Source: Aequitasia blattaphilus (lineage in GTDB: Bacteria; Bacillota; Clostridia; Lachnospirales; Lachnospiraceae). From it: a stretch of 64,000 bases of DNA. The stretch spans positions 62,001-126,000 of the forward strand of contig NZ_JAMXOD010000004.1 of assembly GCF_024721305.1 (NCBI RefSeq). The letters are read 5' to 3'. The notes below the pieces were generated by a model. The model had not been told where the DNA came from. It saw only the letters and a program-made list of their open reading frames with translations, and searched no databases. Shown in pieces: positions 25,452 to 33,177 of this stretch. The translations under genes and the position numbers were made by a program. Each line of letters starts with the position of its first letter. Positions within the stretch are counted from its first letter, which is position 1.

Positions 25452-26456
25452 ATGTTAAATGATAAGAAAATACTCTATAGTGGAATGCAGGCAACAGGAA
25501 ATTTGACAATTGGAAATTATTTGGGTGCATTAAAAAATTGGATTAGCTTAAGTGATGAATACGAATGTTTTTATGGAGTTGTAGACATGCACTCAATCAC
25601 AGTGCGGCAAGACCCCAGTGTTTTAAGAAAAAGAGCGAGAGCCCTTCTCACATTATACATAGGTGCAGGTCTTGATCCTGAGAAAAATTGTATCTATTAC
25701 CAATCACACGTAAGTGGCCACGCAGAGCTTGCATGGATTTTAAACTGTTACACCTATATGGGAGAGCTAAACCGTATGACTCAGTTTAAAGATAAATCAG
25801 CAAAGCATGCAGATAATATCAATGCAGGACTTTTTACGTATCCTGTTTTAATGGCGGCGGATATTTTATTGTACCAGGCAGATGTGGTTCCGGTCGGAAT
25901 CGACCAGATGCAGCATTTGGAGCTTACAAGAGATGTGGCGCTTCGATTTAACAATATATACGGAGATGTATTTACGGTACCAGAACCATATATCGGAAAG
26001 ACTGGAGCCAAAATAATGAGTCTTCAGGAACCTAGTAAGAAGATGTCAAAATCAGATGAGAATCCAAATGCCAGTGTTTACCTGATGGATACACCAGATG
26101 TGATTATGAAGAAATTCAAAAGAGCAGTAACAGACAGTGAAGCCAGTGTCATCTATCGTGATGAACAGCCGGGCATTAAAAATTTGATTGATATTTATAG
26201 CGTATGTACAAATAAAACGCCAAAAGACGTGGAAAAAGAATTTGATGGAAAAGGATATGGCGACTTTAAAATGGCGGTTGGAGAAGCTGTGGTCAGTGTT
26301 TTAAAACCTCTCCAGGAAGAAGTGGCACGTCTGGAAAAAGACAAAGGATATATCGATGGAATCATAAAAGAAAATGCAGAGAAGGCGAATTACTTTGCTG
26401 AGAAAACTCTTCGTAAGGTGAAAAAGAAGATTGGGTATCCTGAAAGAGTGAGATAA
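25452..26456 (+). CDS. trpS: Tryptophanyl-tRNA synthetase
   Basis: TrpS (334 aa) charges tRNA-Trp. The class I nucleotide-binding motif appears as TIGNYLGAL near residues 19-27 and the KMSKS loop as KKMSKSDENP near 197. Its length and the GMQATGNLT N-terminus are typical of bacterial TrpRS. It starts 10 bases after the phosphatase gene and has no T-box of its own, unlike the trp operon 14 kb upstream. A long bidirectional terminator follows. Confidence 0.96.
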   Translation: MLNDKKILYSGMQATGNLTIGNYLGALKNWISLSDEYECFYGVVDMHSITVRQDPSVLRKRARALLTLYIGAGLDPEKNCIYYQSHVSGHAELAWILNCYTYMGELNRMTQFKDKSAKHADNINAGLFTYPVLMAADILLYQADVVPVGIDQMQHLELTRDVALRFNNIYGDVFTVPEPYIGKTGAKIMSLQEPSKKMSKSDENPNASVYLMDTPDVIMKKFKRAVTDSEASVIYRDEQPGIKNLIDIYSVCTNKTPKDVEKEFDGKGYGDFKMAVGEAVVSVLKPLQEEVARLEKDKGYIDGIIKENAEKANYFAEKTLRKVKKKIGYPERVR

Positions 26457-26484
26457 GCACAAAATTTTAAAAAGTATATATAAG

Positions 26485-26546
26485 AGTAAAAAATCATCCC
26501 AACTGATGCCTGCAACGCCTTAGTATCAGTTGGGATGATTTTTACT
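26485..26546. terminator. Bidirectional terminator between trpS and the ABC-F gene
   Basis: A near-perfect 22-bp stem (26485-26507 with 26525-26546, one bulged A) has an A-rich left and a T-rich right foot, so it can stop transcription from both sides. The genes are convergent. Confidence 0.93.
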
Positions 26547-26568
26547 TTTTACTATGTATACCGTAAAA

Positions 26569-28206
26569 CTATTGATAGTCCTCTTCGGTTTGGACAGTGT
26601 ATTTCTGTCTCTTTCTTGCCGTTTCATCGCTTTCCAGATATTCATCATAGGTTGTCATCTTGTCGATGAGATGTCCTCCTGGTAAAATTTCCATAATACG
26701 ATTGGCTGTTGTTTCTACGATTTGATGGTCGTGGGAGGTAAAGATTACAACTCCATTAAAGTTGGTCAGGCCTTTATTCAGTGCAGTGATGGATTCCATG
26801 TCCAGGTGGTTGGTTGGTTCATCTAAAAGTAAAACATTTGCACCAGAAATCATCATTTTGGAAAGAAGACAACGTACTTTTTCTCCTCCAGACAATACTT
26901 TCACTTTTTTAATACCATCGTCACCAGAGAAGAGCATTCTTCCAAGGAAACCACGTACATAGGTTACATCTTTCTCATCAGAATACTGCATCAACCAATC
27001 TACGATAGAGTAGTCATTATCGAATTCACGGCTTCCATCCAATGGGAAGTAGGCAAAGGTAGTCGTAACCCCCCATTTGTAGGTGCCTTCATCCGGTTCC
27101 ATTTCTCCGGATAAAATTTTAAAGAGAGTTGTTTTTGCAAGTTCATTACTACCAACCAAAGCAACTTTGTCTTCCCGATTTAAGTTAAAAGAAATATTAT
27201 CTAATACTTTTTCACCGTCAATCGTCTTGCTCAAATTTTCAACGGACAACACTTCGTTACCAATTTCCCGATTCGGTTTAAAATCGATATAAGGATACTT
27301 TCTGCTGGAAGGAACAATGTTATCCAGCTCAATCTTTTCCAGGGCTCTTTTTCTTGAAGTAGCCTGTTTGGATTTTGAAGCATTGGCGCTAAATCGGGAA
27401 ATAAAGTCTTGCAATTCCTTGATTTTATCTTCTTTTTTCTTATTTGCTTCCTTCATTTGACGGATGATTAACTGGCTTGATTCATACCAGAAATCATAGT
27501 TTCCGGCATAAAGTTTGATTTTTCCGTAATCGATGTCTGCAATTTGTGTACATACCTTATTTAAGAAATAGCGGTCATGAGATACTACGATTACAGTATT
27601 TTCAAAGCCAATCAAGAATTCCTCCAACCATGCAATCGCATCTAAGTCTAAATGGTTAGTGGGCTCATCAAGAAGTAAAATATCCGGATTTCCAAATAAA
27701 GCCTGAGCCAATAGTACCTTTACCTTTTCCGGGCCAGGTAAGTCTTTTACAAAAGAGTAGTGAAGCTCTGTGGAAATACCAAGTCCATTTAATAAGTTTG
27801 CAGCATCAGATTCCGCTTCCCATCCATTCATGGTAGCGAATTCTCCCTCTAACTCACTGGCTTTAATTCCATCTTCTTCAGAGAAGTCTTCTTTTGCATA
27901 AAGAGCTTCTTTTTCCTTCATGATTTCATAGAGACGTGCATTTCCCATCATAACGGTGTCAAGAACAGGAAATTCATCATATTTAAAATGATCCTGCTGC
28001 AGGAAAGACAGCCTTTCTCCCGGGGTGATAATAACCTCGCCTTTAGTAGGCTCCAGCTGACCGGATAATATTCTTAAAAATGTGGATTTACCAGCTCCAT
28101 TTGCGCCGATCATCCCATAGCAATTTCCTTGTGTGAATTTAATGTTTACATCTTCAAAGAGAGCCTTTTTCCCGACTCTTAAAGTGATATTACTTGTACT
28201 TATCAT
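26569..28206 (-). CDS. ABC-F family ATPase, YbiT/YkpA type
   Basis: This soluble double-ATPase (545 aa) belongs to the ABC-F family, whose members bind the ribosomal E site and affect translation or antibiotic tolerance. Domain 1 has Walker A GANGAGKST (34-42) and Walker B ILLLDEPTNHLDLD; its signature is LPGPE (156-160) instead of LSGGE. A charged linker (about 245-295) carries the interdomain arm. Domain 2 has GSNELAKTT (353-361) as Walker A and signature LSGGEKVR. The ELAKTT form is, as I recall, usual in Firmicutes YkpA-like proteins. AAAGGAG precedes the ATG on the minus strand. It is not one of the known resistance-type ABC-F proteins as far as I can tell. Confidence 0.88.
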   Translation of the reverse strand: MISTSNITLRVGKKALFEDVNIKFTQGNCYGMIGANGAGKSTFLRILSGQLEPTKGEVIITPGERLSFLQQDHFKYDEFPVLDTVMMGNARLYEIMKEKEALYAKEDFSEEDGIKASELEGEFATMNGWEAESDAANLLNGLGISTELHYSFVKDLPGPEKVKVLLAQALFGNPDILLLDEPTNHLDLDAIAWLEEFLIGFENTVIVVSHDRYFLNKVCTQIADIDYGKIKLYAGNYDFWYESSQLIIRQMKEANKKKEDKIKELQDFISRFSANASKSKQATSRKRALEKIELDNIVPSSRKYPYIDFKPNREIGNEVLSVENLSKTIDGEKVLDNISFNLNREDKVALVGSNELAKTTLFKILSGEMEPDEGTYKWGVTTTFAYFPLDGSREFDNDYSIVDWLMQYSDEKDVTYVRGFLGRMLFSGDDGIKKVKVLSGGEKVRCLLSKMMISGANVLLLDEPTNHLDMESITALNKGLTNFNGVVIFTSHDHQIVETTANRIMEILPGGHLIDKMTTYDEYLESDETARKRQKYTVQTEEDYQ

Positions 28207-28324
28207 TTTTCTAAAACTCCTTTTTTGGGTTCATATACCTTGCATATCTTACCAAATTCGGTAGCAAAAGGCAAGGGAAAGGTTTATAATAGGTAAGAAC
28301 AAAAAAGTGACAAAGGAGAAAATT

Positions 28325-29179
28325 ATGTATCAGGCGACAATTATTTTAGAAGGCGGAGCCAACAGAGGAATATTTACTTCTGGTGTTTTAGATTATTTGA
28401 TGGAAAAAGACATCTATTTTTCCGATGTTATTGGAGTATCCATGGGATCATGTAATGGAATCGATTACGTATCCAAACAACCGAAAAGAACGAAAGACTG
28501 CATTATTCACGAAGAGGATAAAAGAGCAAATTTTAACAATCCAATTCGAATGATTAAGAATAAAAGTTTGATGGATATGGACCTGATTTTTGAAGAGTTT
28601 CCAAGAAAAGTGTACCCTTTTGATTTTGAAACGTTTTTCAAGTCGGATATAAATTGTGAAATCGTAACAACCAATTGTTCGACGGGAGAAGCTGAATATA
28701 TGACAGAACAATCAGATAGGGAACGATTAATGACTATTACAAGAGCTTCCTGCAGTATGCCACTGGTATCACCTATGGTAGATGTAGATGGGACACTATA
28801 TTTGGATGGAGGATTAGCTGATTCCATTCCGATAAAGAGAGCAGTTGAAATTGGCAATCGAAAAATTGTAATTGTGTTAACCAGAAATAAAGGGTATCGA
28901 AAAAAACCAATTAAAAAAGCAATTGCAGGTGCGTATCGTAAAATGTATAAAGACTATCCAGAGCTTTTAGATACGTTGTTGAAAAGGAATCTGCGATACA
29001 ACCAAACAATAAATAAAATTGAAGAATTGGAAGAAGAAGGAAAAATTGTAGTGATCCGACCAGAAATGAAGACCATTTCAAGATTGGAAACGAAAACAGA
29101 AAAACTGGAAGAATTTTACTTCCATGGATATCACAAAATGGAAGAAGAGTTAGATAAAATTACAGGATACCTCCTTTAG
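28325..29179 (+). CDS. Patatin-like phospholipase family protein
   Basis: This 284-aa protein is a patatin-type Ser-Asp lipid acyl hydrolase. The oxyanion loop EGGANRGIFTSGVL lies at residues 8-21, the nucleophile Ser in GVSMGSCNG near 39-47, and the catalytic Asp in YLDGGLAD near 160. All family elements are present. I chose the ATG at 28325 with AAGGAG 6 bases ahead over the in-frame GTG at 28307. TATAAT at 28285-28290 may be its -10 box. The natural lipid is unknown. Its stop overlaps the convergent truA-like gene by four bases. Confidence 0.85.
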   Translation: MYQATIILEGGANRGIFTSGVLDYLMEKDIYFSDVIGVSMGSCNGIDYVSKQPKRTKDCIIHEEDKRANFNNPIRMIKNKSLMDMDLIFEEFPRKVYPFDFETFFKSDINCEIVTTNCSTGEAEYMTEQSDRERLMTITRASCSMPLVSPMVDVDGTLYLDGGLADSIPIKRAVEIGNRKIVIVLTRNKGYRKKPIKKAIAGAYRKMYKDYPELLDTLLKRNLRYNQTINKIEELEEEGKIVVIRPEMKTISRLETKTEKLEEFYFHGYHKMEEELDKITGYLL

Positions 29180-29913
29180 TAGGAGATATCCTGTAAAAAT
29201 AGTCCCTTTGAATCACAGGGAGTACTTGGTTTTGCTGTTCCGCTGAAAATCTTCGTGATATCCTCTTTTTTTCTTGTGCCAAATCCGATTTCCAACAAAG
29301 TTCCAATAATAATGCGTACCATATTATAAAGGAAATCATCTGCATGAATTAAAATCTGGAGCTCTTCATTATCTCCATAAATCTCAATCTCAAATATTTC
29401 TTTTATCGTCGCTTTATTGGATTTTCCAGTAGAAAAATTTTGAAAATCATGTTGACCAACCAGTAACATAGAAGCTTCTTTCATAGCAAGCTGATCAGGC
29501 TCTTTAAAACAGTAGAATGTATGTTTTCGGTCAAAGACACTAGGGACGTCACTAATTGTCATTCGGTATAGATAGGTTTTGGAACGGGCATTTAATTTTG
29601 CGTGAAATCTTTCGGGAACTTCTTTTACGTTTACAATTGCAATATCCATAGGAAGATATTTGTTCATATAATGTTTCATATCCGCGATTACCATCGTGGA
29701 ACAAGTTTTGAAATTTGCATATTGAGAATAGGCGTGTACGCCAACTTCTGTACGAATTCCACCGTATAATTCTACATCTGTTTCATCTGTCATCTTTTTT
29801 ATTACTTCGATTATTTTATGAGAAATAGTGTTGGTGGAGACTTCACTTCCGTGACGTGACCAGCCCTGGTATCTACTTCCATCGTATTCAATTTTTAATA
29901 ATATATTTCGCAT
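29176..29913 (-). CDS. truA: TruA-type tRNA pseudouridine synthase with Asp-to-Glu change at the catalytic site
   Basis: This 245-aa protein has the whole TruA fold: EYDGSRYQGW at residues 9-18, RFHAKLNARSKTYLYRM near 103-119, and DDFLYNMVRIIIGTLLEIG near 207-225. TruA makes pseudouridine at positions 38-40 of tRNA anticodon arms. The catalytic motif, normally GRTDAGVHA, reads IRTEVGVHA (54-62), so the nucleophilic Asp is replaced by Glu56 (GAA, codon 29748-29746). The enzyme may be inactive, may use Glu, or may be a paralogue with a changed role, with the true TruA outside this window. The start ATG lies behind AAAGAGGTAA. Confidence 0.85.
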   Translation of the reverse strand: MRNILLKIEYDGSRYQGWSRHGSEVSTNTISHKIIEVIKKMTDETDVELYGGIRTEVGVHAYSQYANFKTCSTMVIADMKHYMNKYLPMDIAIVNVKEVPERFHAKLNARSKTYLYRMTISDVPSVFDRKHTFYCFKEPDQLAMKEASMLLVGQHDFQNFSTGKSNKATIKEIFEIEIYGDNEELQILIHADDFLYNMVRIIIGTLLEIGFGTRKKEDITKIFSGTAKPSTPCDSKGLFLQDISY

Positions 29914-29958
29914 TACATTTACCTCTTTGCAAGTTTAGTAACAGTATAACAAATCTTA

Positions 29959-29967
29959 TGTTACAAT
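29959..29967 (+). promoter_or_regulatory. Extended -10 element upstream of the thioesterase gene
   Basis: TGTTACAAT fits TGnTATAAT at one mismatch and lies 45 bases before the thioesterase start. No clear -35 box is visible. Confidence 0.45.
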
Positions 29968-30011
29968 GAAAGGGACAAAGATTACCAAAAATTTAATGGA
30001 GAGACAAATCA

Positions 30012-30488
30012 ATGAATGAAAAGACTAGAACAGTAGCAGACTCTTTAGTTGAAACCGTGCATTTTGTGAGATTAAATCACCTAAATGGGGCGGGTAGACT
30101 TTTTGGAGGAGTATTAATACAATGGATTGATGAGGTGGCTGCTCTTGTAGGCAGACGCCATGCAAAAACCAATGTTATTACTGCGTCGGTAGATCATCTT
30201 GACTTTATACAGTCTGCCCATCAGAATGATGTGATTGTTGTGATTGGCAAAGCAACCCATACAGGAAATACATCTATGGAAGTGCGAGTAGATACCTTTG
30301 TAGAGCTTATGGATGGTTCCAGAAAAAAAATCAACAGAGCTTTTTTTACAATGGTTGCATTAGATGAAAATGACAAACCCACACCACTGCCAAAACTGGA
30401 AATTCAGACAAAAGAGGAAGAAGAAGAGTGGGAAAGAGCAAATCAAAGAAAGGCCGAGCGAAAGAGACGAAAGGAGATTGGATTTTAA
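30012..30488 (+). CDS. Acyl-CoA thioesterase, hotdog fold (YciA/BACH type)
   Basis: This 158-aa protein is a single-hotdog acyl-CoA thioester hydrolase. Typical features are the N-terminal LNHLNGAGRLFGGVLIQWIDEVAAL (near residues 21-45) with the catalytic Asp/Glu region, the helix VDHLDFIQSAHQNDVI near 66-81 and TGNTSMEVRV near 90. The C-terminus is highly charged (many Glu, Lys and Arg). AATGGAGAG precedes the ATG. It probably controls acyl-CoA pools; substrate chain length cannot be read. Confidence 0.85.
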   Translation: MNEKTRTVADSLVETVHFVRLNHLNGAGRLFGGVLIQWIDEVAALVGRRHAKTNVITASVDHLDFIQSAHQNDVIVVIGKATHTGNTSMEVRVDTFVELMDGSRKKINRAFFTMVALDENDKPTPLPKLEIQTKEEEEEWERANQRKAERKRRKEIGF

Positions 30489-30517
30489 CACGTGACCTAC
30501 ACTTTTGACTTCACAAA

Positions 30518-30526
30518 TGTTATAAT
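30518..30526 (+). promoter_or_regulatory. Extended -10 promoter upstream of the DUF1538 gene
   Basis: TGTTATAAT is a complete extended -10 element 33 bases ahead of the TTG start. A TTGACT lies only 10 bases upstream, too close to serve as its -35 box. Confidence 0.55.
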
Positions 30527-30558
30527 AGCAAAGAATATATGAAAGTGAGGATGATTGT

Positions 30559-32094
30559 TTGAAGAAACTGTTTAAAGAAAAGATGAAAGAGTCCATTGCC
30601 TCGGTATTGCCGATCACCCTCATTGTTTTGCTTCTCAGTGTTACCTTAGTTCCTTTAGAAACTGGAGTTATGGTATTGTTTTTATTTGGAGCGGTGCTTC
30701 TGATTATGGGGATGTGCTTTTTTACCTTAGGAGTAGATATGTCCATGACACCCATGGGCGAAGGTATTGGTATACAGATGAGTAAAGCAAAGCATATGAT
30801 TGGTCCGGTTGTTATTTGTTTTATACTGGGTGTAATTATTACTTTGGCGGAGCCGGATTTACAGGTACTTGCGAATCAAATACCTTCGGTGCCCAATCTG
30901 GTTTTGATTATTGCTGTTTCAATCGGTGTTGGTGTGTTTTTAGTTGTTGCATTATTACGTATCTTATTTAAAATCAGGTTATCAGTTCTTCTTGTTGTGT
31001 TCTATGCAATCGCACTAGTTGTTTCGATGTTTGCTCCCCAAGATTTCGTGCCTGCAGCTTTTGATTCAGGCGGAGTTACCACAGGACCCATTACGGTTCC
31101 GTTTATTATGGCTTTTGGTATTGGTTTGGCGACCCTGCGTAGTGATAAGGATTCCGGGGATGACAGCTTTGGATTGATTGCCCTTTGTAGTATTGGTCCG
31201 ATTTTAGCCGTTTTGCTATTGGGAATCTTCTATAATCCAGAACCGGCAGCTCAGGAGACCAGTATCGTAAGTGTGGCAACAACAATGGAAGCAATGCACG
31301 CGTTTCGATCAGAAACGCCTCATTACTTGAAAGAAATATCTCTGGCACTTCTGCCTATTGCTGTTATTTTCGCACTATTTCAGATGATATATCGTAGATT
31401 CCACAAGGCGAAGCTTTTGAAGGTTGTGATAGGATATTTGTTTACCTATGTGGGTCTGGTTATCTTTTTGACGGGAGTAAATGTTGGGTTTATGCCAACA
31501 GGACAGTTGATTGGCGAACGATTGGCAGGAGGTGGGTTTAAGTATCTGCTGATTCCAATCGGTATGATAGTTGGGTACTTCATTGTTGCTGCAGAGCCGG
31601 CAGTACACGTGCTGAAAGCTCAGGTTGAAGAAATATCCAATGGGTTAATTTCTCAAAGTGCCATTCAATACAGTCTTTCCATTGGAGTTGCATTTTCAGT
31701 TGGACTTTCCATGGTGCGAATTTTATTCGACCTTCCCCTTTTCTTATTTTTGTTACCAGGATATCTTATTGCATTAACCCTAAGCTTTTTTGTACCACCT
31801 ATTTATACCGGTGTTGCATTTGACTCCGGTGGTGTTGCCAGTGGACCTATGACAGCAACATTCTTGCTGCCTCTTGCCATGGGTGCCTGCCAGGCTGTTG
31901 GAGGGAATATTATGACCAATGCATTTGGTATTGTAGCAATGGTTGCCATGACTCCACTGATTACGATTCAGGTTTTAGGTTTCCGAGCAGAGTTAAAAAG
32001 AAAAGCAGTCAGAAGAAAACTGCGAAGACGATTGGAAGCTATGGAAGATACAATGGTATATTATGATGATACAAACAATGAGGTAAATGAATAA
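30559..32094 (+). CDS. DUF1538 family integral membrane protein
   Basis: This 511-aa protein of unknown function has about fourteen hydrophobic segments arranged as two homologous halves. The repeat is visible in GVDMSMTPMGEGIG and GVNVGFMPTGQLIG, and in AFDSGGVTTGPITVPF (near 168) and AFDSGGVASGPMTATF (near 420). Such paired, glycine-rich re-entrant-like stretches are typical of secondary transporters. The start is a TTG with GTGAGG 8 bases upstream. The stop overlaps the start of a PII-like gene by one base (TAATG), so the two proteins are made together. Transport is inferred. Confidence 0.85.
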   Translation: MKKLFKEKMKESIASVLPITLIVLLLSVTLVPLETGVMVLFLFGAVLLIMGMCFFTLGVDMSMTPMGEGIGIQMSKAKHMIGPVVICFILGVIITLAEPDLQVLANQIPSVPNLVLIIAVSIGVGVFLVVALLRILFKIRLSVLLVVFYAIALVVSMFAPQDFVPAAFDSGGVTTGPITVPFIMAFGIGLATLRSDKDSGDDSFGLIALCSIGPILAVLLLGIFYNPEPAAQETSIVSVATTMEAMHAFRSETPHYLKEISLALLPIAVIFALFQMIYRRFHKAKLLKVVIGYLFTYVGLVIFLTGVNVGFMPTGQLIGERLAGGGFKYLLIPIGMIVGYFIVAAEPAVHVLKAQVEEISNGLISQSAIQYSLSIGVAFSVGLSMVRILFDLPLFLFLLPGYLIALTLSFFVPPIYTGVAFDSGGVASGPMTATFLLPLAMGACQAVGGNIMTNAFGIVAMVAMTPLITIQVLGFRAELKRKAVRRKLRRRLEAMEDTMVYYDDTNNEVNE

Positions 32095-32792
32095 TGGCAG
32101 AAAAAAATAAACAATGCAAACAAAGGATGTCCCTTTTGATTTCGATTGTGGACAGAGGTAGGGGCAATTCAACTATAAAACTTTATATGGAACATAATTT
32201 ATTTTGCCATACCTTCGTTGCAGGAGAAGGAACCGCATCGGCAAAAATGATGGATATGCTTGGACTTGATGTGCAGGAGAAGGATTTAATTATCAGCATC
32301 GGTTCAACAAAACTAATCCAGTGTATTCTGGATGAATTTGGAAATGATCGTGTAAGTCGTAAGATAAAAAGCAGTGGTATTGTTTTTTCTATGGGATTAG
32401 ATGCGTTAAATTCTCTGGTGGCCATTGTAATTAATGAACCTGTAATTAAAGAAAATTATTGTGGGGTGAGATATATGGATAAAGATAAAAAGAACAACAG
32501 TTTAATTGTTGTCTCAATAAACCAAGGATATACAGATGAGATGATGAAAGCAGCGAGAAAAGCAGGAGCCAGAGGTGGAACGATTGTCAGAGGCCGATGG
32601 GCCGATGGGGAGCATTTGGAACAATATCATGGAATTACATTGCAAGATGAAAGGGAAATGGTATTTATTCTTACGACATCGGAAAAGAAAAACGAAATAA
32701 TGGACACGATTAATCAGGATTTTGGACTTATGTCTGATGCAAACGGGATTATTTGTAGTGTACCTGTAGAAGCAGCTGTTAAATTGAATTAA
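32094..32792 (+). CDS. Tandem PII-like signalling protein coupled to DUF1538
   Basis: This 232-aa protein appears to consist of two GlnB/PII-like domains in one chain. The first (about residues 10-115) has SLLISIVDRGRGN and GEGTASAKMMDMLGLD. The second (about 130-232) has SLIVVSINQG, the strongly PII-like GARGGTIVRGRW, and the closing GIICSVPVEAAVKL. PII proteins sense nucleotides and carbon/nitrogen state and often control membrane transporters by direct binding. The one-base overlap with the DUF1538 gene suggests that it regulates that protein. Ligand and partner are inferred. Confidence 0.75.
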   Translation: MAEKNKQCKQRMSLLISIVDRGRGNSTIKLYMEHNLFCHTFVAGEGTASAKMMDMLGLDVQEKDLIISIGSTKLIQCILDEFGNDRVSRKIKSSGIVFSMGLDALNSLVAIVINEPVIKENYCGVRYMDKDKKNNSLIVVSINQGYTDEMMKAARKAGARGGTIVRGRWADGEHLEQYHGITLQDEREMVFILTTSEKKNEIMDTINQDFGLMSDANGIICSVPVEAAVKLN

Positions 32793-32794
32793 TC

Positions 32795-32828
32795 AAGCGC
32801 TGTCAAGAAAAAACACTTGACAGCGCTT
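32795..32828. repeat. 13-bp perfect inverted repeat overlapping the ylxM-ffh promoter
   Basis: AAGCGCTGTCAAG (32795-32807) and CTTGACAGCGCTT (32816-32828) are perfect complements with an 8-base spacer. No T tract follows. The right arm contains the -35 box TTGACA, so it may be an operator, and as RNA it may also protect or end the upstream transcript. Confidence 0.8.
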
Positions 32829-32845
32829 CGAGTCTGTACTATGAT
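32817..32845 (+). promoter_or_regulatory. Promoter of the ylxM-ffh operon
   Basis: TTGACA (32817-32822), a 17-base spacer and TATGAT (32840-32845) match the consensus at 11 of 12 positions, 16 bases ahead of the ylxM ATG. The leader is therefore very short. Confidence 0.8.
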
Positions 32846-32861
32846 TACGTAGGTGATAGTT

Positions 32862-33176
32862 ATGAATCGAATTTTAGAACAAAATTTATTATATGATTTC
32901 TACGGAGAATTGCTGACGAAGAAGCAAAAGGATGTATATGAACGTTTCGTTATTGAAGATTTTTCATTAAGTGAGATTGCAGAAGAGATGGAAATATCGA
33001 GACAAGGTGTCCATGACATGGTGAATCGAAGCTTAAAGACTTTGAAAGATTATGAAGAAAAATTACATCTGGTAGAAAAATTTTTATACATGAAAGAAAA
33101 ATTAATTGAAATTAACCACAGTAATGAATTGAAAGAAATCAAGATGATTTCGGAAGAATTATTAAGGGAGTTATAA
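32862..33176 (+). CDS. ylxM: YlxM/p13-like DNA-binding protein
   Basis: This 104-aa protein of the YlxM family has a sigma-70 region-4-like helix-turn-helix (LSEIAEEMEISRQGVHDMVNRSLKTL, about residues 38-63) and a helical C-terminal tail. It is almost always encoded beside ffh and has been linked to the signal recognition particle. I chose the ATG at 32862 with TAGGTG 6 bases upstream rather than the GTG at 32853. Its stop lies one base before the ffh start. Its exact role is not settled. Confidence 0.88.
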   Translation: MNRILEQNLLYDFYGELLTKKQKDVYERFVIEDFSLSEIAEEMEISRQGVHDMVNRSLKTLKDYEEKLHLVEKFLYMKEKLIEINHSNELKEIKMISEELLREL

Positions 33177-33177
33177 T

